Shown in pieces: positions 1 through 11,135 of a DNA stretch of 64,000 nucleotides (position 1 is its first letter; each line of letters begins with the position of its first letter). The notes under the pieces are model-generated. The model saw only the letters and a program-made list of their open reading frames with translations, did not search any database and was not told where the DNA came from. Made by a program: the position numbers and the translations under genes. This DNA is from Patiria pectinifera (lineage: Eukaryota > Echinodermata > Asteroidea > Valvatida > Asterinidae): positions 6,309,001 to 6,373,000 of the forward strand of contig CM057135.1 in assembly GCA_029964075.1 (NCBI GenBank), written 5' to 3'.

Positions 1-81
1 CGCAGGATTCAGGCAGTAGACTATATTCAAGAAATAATAGAGGAATATGCAGGATTGAGGCTATATGCTTTTTCCATGAGG

Positions 82-261
82 CCAATACGGGCGATTCACA
101 ATAGTGCGCCTCCAAGAGTTTGCAATGCGTTGGCCAATCACAATGCGCGAAATCAATCGACCTTTTCCAAACGCGCATTGGGTTGACAGATTTTGCACAG
201 TGTGATTGGCCAACGCGTTGCAAACTCTTGGAGGCGCACTATTGTGAATCGCCCGTATTGG
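82..261. repeat. Palindromic MITE with 61-bp terminal inverted repeats
   Basis: The left arm (82-142) starts CCAATACGGGCGATTCACAA and the right arm (201-261) is its near-perfect reverse complement, around a 58-bp centre. A 3-bp duplication AGG flanks it (79-81 and 262-264). There is no coding capacity of its own; the short open frame across it is a by-product of the palindrome. It lies just beyond the 3' end of the methyltransferase-like gene. Confidence 0.85.
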
Positions 262-410
262 AGGATCTTACAGGAATGAGGCTACATCCTAGCAAAAAGG
301 CCTAGGGAGTTAGGGTTAATGACTGGTTAAAATCTGTTATAAATTATTAAAGCTTTATGGAACTGCAAAAAAGCAAACTTTCTTTATGGTAAACATTTTG
401 GTGTTGTTTT

Positions 411-3400
411 TTATTCTTTAGGAAACACGAGTGATGTCAGACGCCTTGTCACATGTGCTGACTGACTCTCTTCCAGCTCAACTGCAACACAGTTGCGACC
501 TTCCAGCAGACAGGCTACAATCCCTGTTCCTAAGGATGGAAAGTGAAGATAAGGATGGAAAAGTGAAGAAATATGACTTATGTAAGAGTATTTTCATTGA
601 CTGACTACTTAATAAACTTTGTATAAGGACACAATATTGGTATTAAAAACCAACATGAACACTGCACGAGGTTACTTTTCTGTTAAATTCCCTTTCTGTG
701 GAAAACAACACTTGAAAACAACAAATATATTCACTGCAATGCAGATCTTTCTAATGGTATTTTTGGATAGTTAACGCAAGTTATATGGTGTCCATTTTGC
801 ACTTGTGCAATCTTCTGCAAGTATAAAACAAGGCAATTCTCAGAATCTCAGAATCTCAGAAAGTTGACTGGATATGGCCGCTAGGCATCATCATCCAGTT
901 TGACTTCACGCCGGTGCCGTGCAAGCGTGAAATTAAGGTTGTGATGAACAGAATCTCAGAAAGCAAGCAGCAATTATGAGCTGCTTGTAGTCTGTCAATG
1001 TATCCATTTGTTATTAACATTAAGTTGAGAAAAAACGTTTGAAGGGAGAAATAGGCTTTTTCACTTATAAAGTGGACACTGTAACAATATAACGTTATAC
1101 TTCAATTAAATTTTCTCGCAAACTGCAGGCAGCTTCATAATATCAATAACATTACTTGAGACACTTGAGATGTTTCTATTAATGAATACTTTTGCTACTC
1201 TTTTAAACATCATGGCATACCGGTTTTTGTTGCTGACTAGAAGTTCAATATTAAATTACATTTTCTGCACATCATTTACCTGTTCCACTACAGGCATCAA
1301 GGACCCAGCCTTGTTTGGGTGACATTGCGTCCACAATGTCTTGAAGCAGCTGGAGGGGCTTCTGATGTACATTCACTGGAGACCCGTTGTCTGTCTTGGC
1401 CAAGGTCCATGGCTCCTTGATATCAAAGAAGTTGGACCGTGGCTTTGTCAGCTGGTCATCAGTTGACACCCGGCCACTTGCTGACCAGAAACCGCAAACC
1501 AGTGCTCCAACATCTTGTTGCAGGACGGACCGAGTAGCATTGTCCTCTTGCACACTTCCTGCATAGAGAGAGGTGAGAAAAAAATGTTTTTTTGTGTGTC
1601 CAATTTCACTTTCTGTCCCTCTCCCTCCCTTTTTGATTGCCATATATGTCTATATATTTATCTTCAAGCAAACTTGTACCCTGGATACCAATAACAGTGT
1701 GATATACTGTCTCACACAGTACATAACGCACCCTGCGTATTGCACTATTCCATTTCCAAGATGTGTGTGACATTCCAGCTGCATGTGCTAAACCGCTAAA
1801 AGGATTGTAAAGCAAGCTAGTTCCAACTTTACTGCTCGTCAAGTTGCTTGAAGATAAATAGTTATCACGCTCGTGCTTGTGGTATGTGGCACAAAAAAAC
1901 ACTACTTTATTCCATGTTCGACTCCCAGGATAACCAATAATATAGACACATAATATTAATAATATGATGATTAAAACCACAAGTATACATGTAACCTTTG
2001 AAAGACACTTTAACGTCATGAGTTATACCTTTGGCCAAAAATGGAATAGTTCTTTTTCCGATTACATGGCATTCGAAAATAGGGTTGGTAGGTAGGGAAT
2101 TTTTTTTTCTCCAATTTTTGTTGTGTACGATCATATGGAGGCATGTGCGTGTAGTCAAGGGTAAAAGGTAGAAATTGATGCTTTTTGGGGGTTTTTCCCT
2201 TCATTTTCTTCAAATAGGGTAGGGGCTGTTAGAATAGGGTAGATAGGAAAAACAAGCAGAACTATATATGTTTTGGCCTTAGGGAGACATGTGGAATTAG
2301 GGAGATATTTCAATGATTACCCAATGCCTCAGTTCCTATTGAGAGGCAAAATTGTATAGGCTAGAAGGATTGCTCATGGTCCAATTAGTGAACAGACCAA
2401 AAATTGTGAGGTAAAATGAGGTCAAATCATTAGGGTCACAAAATTATTTTTATTATTTGTGCTCAAGTCTATGGGTATGTCTCCCTAATTCACAATTATC
2501 AGTAATTGTTATTGTGAATATTCAAGTGTCATGCATATGTGATACATGTCCTTGTGAAGCAGTAATGGAGGACAATTAGAAACATGCATGCGGCTGTAAC
2601 ATTTATTGAAAACAATTTTCATGTAAATGTAATGTACCTTTTCGGTAAAATGCATGTTCCACCTTGCAGAACGTCTCAGAACTAAGCACACGATGTACTT
2701 CTGCTTGCTGGCTCAAAGAGCACAGACAAACGATGTTATAGTGGGTGAGGGTGGAGAGCTGTACATTTATGTAGCGCAGCATTATGCAGAACCTCTGAAG
2801 GTCAGTCACTGTCCAAGTCTGTAAGAAAAAAGTACTAATCATCACAGTTTGACAAATATTATGGCTTGAGGGTATCACCCATTCAATTAAGCCACATTTA
2901 GAGATCTATTTTGTGCATGCAAAATATTTCCTTGTTGATGAAAAGACTTGTTCACTAAAAGCATTTTCCTTATTCCTGGGGCAGATTAGAGAAGTCCTCT
3001 AAATTTCTAATGACTGCTTTGTGGGGTCTATTGTCCCTATTTCTGCACACGAGAAACCATGTAAGCAGAAACAAATTCTGCCCCATAAGGAAAAGCTGTG
3101 TATTTCAGATTTTAATATAGAACCACATGTATGCTGTGTACATGCTACATACATTTATGGGCTTATTGAACACAGCACGGATACATGTGGTACAATGCAT
3201 ACATACATGTCCAGATTTTTGAGTCGGTCGGGTGTAGGCAACACAACAATATTTTGTTTTGGAACGTGTACATGTATGAAATAACCTTTACTGATTGTGG
3301 ACAGGAGTCCATATGAGGAGTCCATGTTTGAAAAATGTGTACAAAACAGATGGGAGCCCTAGCAGAAAAGTGACGTATATAACTAATAAAAGAGGAACAG

Positions 3401-6400
3401 TAGGAAATTCTTGGTTAACACCATATAAAACATTGGATGTATGTGTGCATTTTAAGGAATTGGGGAGTTACATTTCTTTACCTCTGGAAAATCAAGAATA
3501 GCCAAATGAAAGCCAGAGAAGTTCTGTGTTCTTTGCTGCATGATGTTATCATCTAACTTGAGGACGTCCATATTCCATATGTATCCTTTGCAGTTTCCGT
3601 CAGGGCCTATGAAGGCATCTGCAACTTGGCTTTCATGGACAGCAGCAGTAGTAGACTCTCGTGCAGCTTTAGCATAAGCAACAAGGGCAGCAGGCCTGTT
3701 ACCATATTGGTAGTTGTACTTCAGAAAAGCAGACAGCCGCTCCCTCGAAGTGTGGTTTGGATATTTCCGCTGAGCCTCATCCCATGACTTCAGGTTCACC
3801 TCACGGAGGAATGCTTCCTGAACGAGCTGCAGAATGGACATTAGGGTGAGATCATCAATGTATTATTGGTAATAATCATGTTTTGGTGATGTTGATATAT
3901 TTTAAGTAAGTTACTTCACTTAAGAAAAGCACGAGTGTACAAAACCATCAGACATTGTTCTTCTGAACTAAATGTCCCCAAGTTACATTTTCCACAGCAG
4001 TTAAACTGTCCACATGCACTCTGTGTAATACGCTATTATAAGATGTGTGCGTCATTTTGTACAACACGGAATTGTAATAGGATAACCATCTACGGTACAG
4101 CGTGCCTGTTCCATCTTTACTGCATGTCGAGTTTGCTTGTCCCACTTAAACTTGTCCCACTTGTGCTTATGGAGTGTGGAAAATGTAGTGCATCTGTCTC
4201 CCACATACCACTTGGCCTTCGGCCTTGTGGCATGTGGGACATGAACAGGCGTGCTTCATTATTACGTGTTCCACTCGCACGAATAACTAATAGGCCTACT
4301 TGACTGTTTTTATCATTGGTGTTGTTAATTTTGTGCTTTGTTGTTTATGTTCACGAGGAAGGAGAAATGTGTTAAAAAAAAATTCATACCTTCAACTTAT
4401 GCAAAACTTTCGTTTCACATTTGAAGGACGCAACATCCATCTCTCCTTTGTTGAGCTGTTCCAGAATGGGCAGTTGAGTGGACTTCTCCAACAACAGGAA
4501 ACTCCTGAACACGTTTGGCTTGATGTCTGCCTTCCTGTGTGGCGTTGAGTTGGATCAAGCCTCTGACCTTTCAACTCCCCATTTTCAGCCAGTTTCAGCA
4601 CTTCATCCATTAGTTTTGCCACTTCAGTATCCAGAGACGAAAGTTGCTGCAATATTGAGACATCCATCTTGGCCTAATAGGAGGAGGTAAGTGCATAATT
4701 AAATAAAGAAGTTACTTGCATTCTCCTGAATATTGATTGTGCAAACAATGATTTTGGTTGATGGCAAACAAAAAGAACAAAAAGCCTACAGATCAACGTT
4801 TCCCTTTCACATTCTTATTTCCAACAGCCAGTTTCTATCACATTCCAAAGTCATTTTTTTGGGGGAGGGCCATGTTGGGGGAAGGGGGGGGGGGGAACAT
4901 GACTGTATGCGCTAAAGGAAGCTCCATATACCAGCCTCCACTAAATTGGTTTACATAAAAATTGTATGACTCTTGTAATAATAATAAATCAAAGATGTAA
5001 TAGCATCCGGTTTATTTATTTGTTATTGTAAGAAGAGACTTTTTATTTCAGTTATTTAAATTGTAATGTGAGGCTTGGCACACACTCTGATCATAGAATA
5101 ATTCAACACCTAACAAAACATATTCAGGGAGCAGGATGAACAAATTTGCTTAGTAGACCATAGCATTAAGAATAAGGTCTAATAATACGTACCTTTTCCT
5201 TGAGGATCATGTTGCACATTTTCTTTCGCTCTTCTTTCTTAAAATTCTTGCAGAATGCAACCTTTTTAAATATAAATTTGGAAAGTGTGTGATTAGGCAT
5301 TCTCGGCAACCAAGGAAAAAGGGGCAGGTAGATGCTGGAGAGGCTGCTGCGCTGGCAACCAATCGGCTAAAAACTCATGAACTTTTTTGTGTGGTATGTT
5401 TCCCAGCAGCTAGTGTGCCCTCTCTGTGTTGGGGCCATAAAGCTATATTAAATATTAGAGCACTAACTCTTAAGTGATGCCTGCTGGGCGCATCCATGTT
5501 TGTACACGAACCTATGGAGAACTAGAAATTTTGTACGTATTTTGTACGTCTATCTGCGTTTGTATTCCATACTGGTGCGTTATCGAAGCTGATCGTGCCC
5601 AAAACGCACGATCAGTAAATGAGCGTGTCATTTTGCTCTATGCAAACAGAGCAACATGCAGATGCAGATGCTTTTTGCTGTGACGTATTTTGACCCTTCA
5701 TGGTGCATTTAAGTTGTTTGCGTATCTTCTACTTGTGCGTTGCATTTAGAGTACACTTTTAAAATTAAATCCATCTATTTTGATTGTGTTCTACAAACAC
5801 GCACATAAATTCAAAATGTGTGCGCCCAGAGCGGCTTCAAAGCTTCTCTGTGCGCAAGAATGAAGAGTTAGCGCTCTAGTTATTTGATATAGCTCTATGG
5901 TTGGGGCCGATTCAAGGTGCACTAATGAATAATTGTCAGTGAAAAGCAATCTCATAATTGCTTTGTTTTCATTTTGTTTAAAGCAGTGAAGACAATTTCC
6001 GGGAACATAATGAGCTTTATAGGCCTACCTTGTCTTTCAGGGTCATAGACTTGTGGAATGCATTGGTCTCGTTGTGTCGGTGGGACAGCCACATTGAGAG
6101 ATCATGTGTCAGGTCTGCGTAGACTACACACCAACGGGTCTCAAGAGTTGGATCCTGGCCTCTCATCTGTCTACTGGCTGTTACTAGGTGCTGTCCTCCC
6201 AAAACCTGGTACTCGTAGTCATCCACCTTAGGTACATAATAATAACACAGAATTAACAAGGTTCACTTTCGCATTGTGCTCTGCGTTCACTGAAATTTGC
6301 AGTCTGCCCCAATGTTAAACTGTAAGAAAATGTTCATTCTGGAATAACTCTCAGTGCATGGATTTGTTTAGAAAAAGTTTGATCAATATGCTCCAGAGAA

Positions 6401-9400
6401 AGCCATGGAAAGTTGGGACTTAAATTTTTTGTTAATCCAAGTGTCATCTTTATGGTCTTCAACTTTTACACGGGATAATTGATAAATTGAATATTCTCAG
6501 AATTGGATTATTGAAAGTTCTGATATCGATGGTGCTTATATATGTATATGAAGTGCTTTGCTAGCTTTATTCTATTTCGTACCCTCTTTGCATTGAAGTC
6601 TCCCTTTGTAATATTCTGAATAGCAACACAGACTGGCTGGTAAGCCTCATCAGTGAATTCTTGCATCTCTTTTTTCAGTGCCATCACATAGTTTTCATCA
6701 ATGGACCTTACTTAAGCACCAATCTTCAGCCGATCTATCTTGATCTGGAAGTGGCCTGTAAAAAATAAAGGTTAGTGATTAAATGTTAATTCTTCATCAA
6801 ACATGCAGTTGAAATGTTACAGATGTTTTATGTTGTAGCGGCAAATAGCTGACAGTTCATTTTTTTGTAGGGAGTACTTTCCAAATATATGCTAACTTTT
6901 TAAGCTGTTGACCATGACAGCTTGTCAAACATCAACTAGCCTTATTGACAGGTAATTGAATAAATACAAACAAACAATTTTTGATCGTAAAAAATTTATA
7001 TTTATTTACCTAAATAGTGCTGCTTGATTTCCTTCTCGAAGTCTGTTGCTTCAGCTGTTTTCATTTTCTTCCTGGGCTGTCCAGAGCTGTTATTGGGTTG
7101 CTCCTGTGAACTGAATATAATAGTTTTGTTAAAAGGCTATTTCTTAGATCTAATGATCTGAAGAGTTGTCTCAACTGTGTTTAAGGGATGGTGTGTTCGT
7201 GTCCGAATTTCTGTAACATGCACACATTTTCAAAAGTTGGACATCATTGTGTCTAAATAATGCTCAAATTGTCTCCAAATCAAACTGAAAAACATTAGCT
7301 ATTGCTATAACACCAGAGAGATCTCTGTGTTCTTTAAGTTAAAATAAGGGATTAAATGTGTGCTTGGCTAGTTTTAAACAAGCCCTTTTTAGACCATACT
7401 GGTTGGGGGAATGAACACTGATAACAGCCTGAGCCGAAAGCAAGAGATATTATTAGCAGACACAAGGCCCCCGGCTGGTTTTAAATGGACTTGTTTTATA
7501 CCTGCCAAGCACACATTTATTCCGATTCATAAATACATTTTTGGTCGAAGAGTCAAACAAGTCAAAAACAAATCAACCTTAAAAAATGTGTGACGGTATG
7601 TGTCTCTTGCGAGTAGTAATAACCAGATTTTGAAATGAGTCAAAGTTTTGTGTGACACTGAAAAAGTGTTTACGACCAGCCAGGTCTTTTATCATAGGAA
7701 TAGGTAAACTGCCTCATGTATTTATGAATCGGTGGTAAGTGTCAATATGTGTGTCCATGTTTTCATATTTTCATAAAATATTTGTTACCTTTCTTGGGTA
7801 GATGACCTGGAGGAAGCCTCTGGAGATGCCACCAGCTCTTCAGATACATCCATGTCCTGATCGCTGTCAGAACTCTCATCTGGAAACATTATCTCCTTGA
7901 ACTTTCGGACAAAGCCAACGGCAGTGGTCTGTGCTTTAAAGATTCTACTGAACTGTGTTTTACTCCATTCAAAACTACTCCTTGATAGTACTTGGGACTT
8001 ATCTTCTTTCCCACTGAATTTGATCTGAAATTATTACGAAAAAGAAAACGAAAAATCACAAAAGAAGTTACTTTCTGTTCTGCATCCGTTTACCCTACCT
8101 AGGTAGGGTACAGGTAGGGTACCTACCCTATTCTGACATCCCCTACCCTTATATTTTGTACGGAAAAAAATGAGGGGAAAAAAATGACCCAAACCATTAA
8201 TTTATACCTTTTACCCTTGACTACAGGCAGACGCCTCCATACCTACCTACTCTATTTTCAAATGCCATGTAATCGGAAGCAGAACTCATTTTGTTTTGGC
8301 CTGGGTTTTGTGTAAAATAACACCTCAGGGCTACAGCCCCCCCCCCCCCAAAAAAAATGATTGCCATTGTAAAGGATTGCAGTATTACGAAAAGAAGGAA
8401 TGCCCCCACCTCAGGGGGATATTGATATCAGAGAAAAATATGTATCTTGTCAGTTTATAAAGAAATTTTTAGAGAACTTTGAATTTAGTTAGTGATTTTC
8501 ATAGGATGGTCAATGCAAGGTTTTTTGCACTGTATAATCAAACAAATGATGAATTGGCTATGAATGCTAGATTTATTGCAATGTTGGAATGCAAGTTGGA
8601 TTACTTAATAGCTCATGTAGATAGGGTGGTACTGTGGGACTTAATATCGGTTGATTGCCTCTTCAATCTTACTTTTGCCCCTGATGTTTCCCAAATTTAA
8701 TTAAAGCACACATGAATTGGAATGAAAACATGTAAATATTACAAAAGCCTACATGTTAATATTACACAACACTGAAAATACACAACACTACACACTTGTT
8801 ATGTCCTGTGCAGTATGAGTTGTAAAGTATTTATGTGTGGTATTATTGTTAAAAAAAAAGACTGTGTTGGTCATTAACATGTTTTTTGTGTGTGATATTG
8901 GCATGCTTCAATAGCTCAGATGTGTTGTTATTGAAGGTGAATAATCATATATGTTTTTTCACTGGATGTTTTATTACAGTAGTATTTGGAATGTTCAAAT
9001 TGATGTTATTTAATTTGAGCTTTTCTTTACCTATGAAATGCCTAGGACATGATTTGTGGGAGGGGTGCATACACTTCAAGGGAGGATTCAAAAAATTTTT
9101 TTGGGGGGGGGTAAAAGCAATTTGGATTCTACATGCTCAGTGGTGTGATGCGGGGGGGGGGGTGTCATGGCCCCCCCCCCCACTTTCGCCCTTGGGTGCT
9201 TTTACTAGCCCCAACTTAATTATGCCACAAAATTAAAATAGTAGTTTTGCTTCGGGTTACCCTACCCTATTTTGCAACCCAACCCCCCCCCCCCCTCTAT
9301 TTTTTGGGGGGGGGGGAAATGAGGAGAAAAACCCTTGACACACACAAACGCCTCCATTATTATGATCCACACAAAGAACCCCTCCCCCCAAAAAATCCTA

Positions 9401-10177
9401 CCCTTTTCAAATACCATGTACCTAATCGGAAGCAGAAACAATTTGTTTTAACTGATGAGATGAACCTATAGCCAGTGAAAACTAACATGTGTAGGTCTCG
9501 GCGTATGCATGATATGTGAATTTCCTTAAACATGTTAACAATATGTAAATTAAAATGTAGGCTGGTATTAACACAGGCACGAACGTGACGAATAATAAAA
9601 TCGCTCTTAATGAGAATGTGTGTAAACCTATCGCTAAATGTTTTCATTTCATCTTAAATAAATAAATAAGTAGCCTAGGCCTACTTCCCCATTCATGGGC
9701 GTCGCCAGGATTTTTTCTAGAGGGGGGCAAAACATTTTTCCCAAAAAATTCTTGTATTTCTCAACATATTCTCGATTTATCAGTTTTAGAGTGGGGGGGG
9801 GGGTGGGGGCAGGGACATTTTGCCCCCCACCGCATTGAATTTACACCACTATGACTTCGCGCCTTTTTTTTATTTTTCTCTTTTTTTTCTTCCTTTTTGT
9901 TTGCTTTTCCGGGGGACGCCTTGCCCCCCTTCGCGACGCCCATGTCCCCATTTATAGAACCTAGAACTCATCTACTCACCATGATAGACTCCGACTCTCC
10001 TGACAGCATTGCTTTCAATGACATGATGTGGCCCACTTCATGCCACTGGGAGCCAAACTTGGTCTTCCTATATTGTCGAAGTCGATTTCCATGACTATCC
10101 CCCTTTCTAGGATCATTTACATGAATAAATACTTTCTCCTCTTCCTTCACCATCCACCATAGCCTACCTGGAGGCAT
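411..10177 (-). CDS. ParB-like plus beta-class DNA methyltransferase-like protein, 11 exons
   Basis: Spliced gene inferred from conserved reading frame and phase-matched GT-AG introns. Coding exons: 10177-9980, 8024-7789, 7110-7010, 6755-6583, 6226-6029, 5261-5193, 4673-4390, 3826-3482, 2818-2638, 1558-1280, 529-411 (stop 413-411), about 727 codons. Exons 4-5 resemble a ParB/sulfiredoxin-like domain (IDENYVMALKKEM, then YQVLGGQHLVTASRQ). The last four exons follow the beta-class amino-methyltransferase order: motif IV region (HLAILDFPE), later HQKPLQLLQDIVDA, motif I WVLDACSGTG and GRNCVAVELEE. Expected role is S-adenosylmethionine-dependent methylation of an exocyclic amino group in DNA, but the catalytic [D/N/S]PP[Y/F/W] reads DFPE, so activity is doubtful. 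Two breaks: an in-frame TAA at 6714-6712 and a one-base loss in exon 7 (about 4540-4575), because 284 nt lie between two phase-0 junctions. Family assignment is from motif pattern; an exon in the long first intron could be missed. Confidence 0.72.
2040..2260. repeat. Interspersed repeat, copy 1 (AGGGTAGG-bordered)
   Basis: Shares blocks such as ATTACATGGCATTCGAAAAT, GGAGGCATGTGCGTGTAGTC and GGGTAAAAGGTA with stretches at 8085-8290 (inverted) and 9245-9440 (inverted). It lies in an intron of the methyltransferase-like gene. It is non-coding and its mobile-element class is not clear. Confidence 0.6.
8085..8290. repeat. Interspersed repeat, copy 2
   Basis: Inverted relative to the copy at 2040-2260: CTACCTAGGTAGGGTACAGG near one border, then ACCTTTTACCCTTGACTACA and CAAATGCCATGTAATCGGAA. 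It is followed by a C-run at 8338-8349. Intronic. Confidence 0.55.
9245..9440. repeat. Interspersed repeat, copy 3, with long G and C runs
   Basis: Contains ACCCTACCCTATTTTG, a C-run and a G-run (9283-9318), and ACCATGTACCTAATCGGAAG, matching the copy at 8085-8290. Intronic in the methyltransferase-like gene. Confidence 0.5.
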
Positions 10178-11110
10178 GTTGCTCTTAAATTGCGATCTGA
10201 TTATTAGGCCTAAATATACTTTCTGACTCTAGTTGCAGGACTTCAAGAAACAAGCTAGCAGTGCGAGCGTACTAGCGCATACACATGCGCTATGCACAAT
10301 AATTAATGTACTGCTGTTAATTATCATGCGTACTGCGCGTGATGCAATTTGCCAGAATATTGTTGTTTTATTTATAGTACACCGGCACAGCAAAAATTGA
10401 CCAATTTCAATTTCCCGCCTTTTCTTAATTGGGTTGCATCATTACAAAAAGAGGGGTACCACTACCTGCCGTAATCAATGCAAACGTCTTCGGTGTCTTT
10501 GAGATTGCGATTTTTTAAGTAAACTGAAGTATTCTCGGCTATCAGTTTTGTTTTGTTTCTTTGAACTTTCTTTCGTAATCATGGTCGGTCATATAAGAAA
10601 GTGAACGGCCTTCTATGTTTACAAAAACTTCACTCCAGATACAATGGTCTTTTCCAGAATCGGAACATTTCATTGGTCAGGCAAGCGCCTCTCATCTAAA
10701 TAATATTTGCATTTTGCCATTCTGAAAAAAGGGACAATTTGCATATAGGGCGGTGTCTACCGCCTGAATAATGAATATGCAGTTCAGTAAAAAGTTTCGT
10801 CCAATCACAGTGACCGCTTGAAAAGAAAAAAATGGGTAAAGTAGGCGTGTCTTAGCGCAAAGCAAAAAGAAAAAAAAGAGAGTAATTTTTTTTCAGTACG
10901 CGTATACGACGGACATTCGGATCGTTGGTCATGTACGACCGATACTTCCGTGGAAATTGAAACGCTGAAGGGGCTTGAATTCGGTAAGTTTTGGCATATA
11001 TAGCCTAGACAATTTCTGGTATAATATTGTATTTGGGGTCGTTGAATATTTTTTTTTGTCGGAGTAGGCCTAAATTACGATAGATTTTTTTTCATTTTTT
11101 TTCATTGCAG
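10178..11110. promoter_or_regulatory. Shared intergenic region between two divergent genes, with a 5' UTR exon
   Basis: The minus-strand methyltransferase-like gene starts at 10177 and the plus-strand transposase-like gene has its ATG at 11136. A plausible untranslated first exon of the plus gene ends at 10983 with donor GTAAGT and joins an acceptor (TTTTTTTCATTGCAG) ending at 11110. The roughly 700-bp gap has CCAATCACAG-type CCAAT sequence near 10800. I see no other coding sequence. A bidirectional promoter is an inference from the arrangement. Confidence 0.5.
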
Positions 11111-11135
11111 TTCTCAAGCTGGCATTGGCATCATC

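Noticed and set aside
120..305. 61-aa ORF near the window start
   Set aside because: It runs through both arms of the palindromic MITE and has no independent support.
6711..6755. Treating GTAAGG after the TAA in exon 4 as a splice donor that removes the stop
   Set aside because: The stop lies before the GT, and the downstream ParB-like sequence remains in the same frame with correct exon phase.
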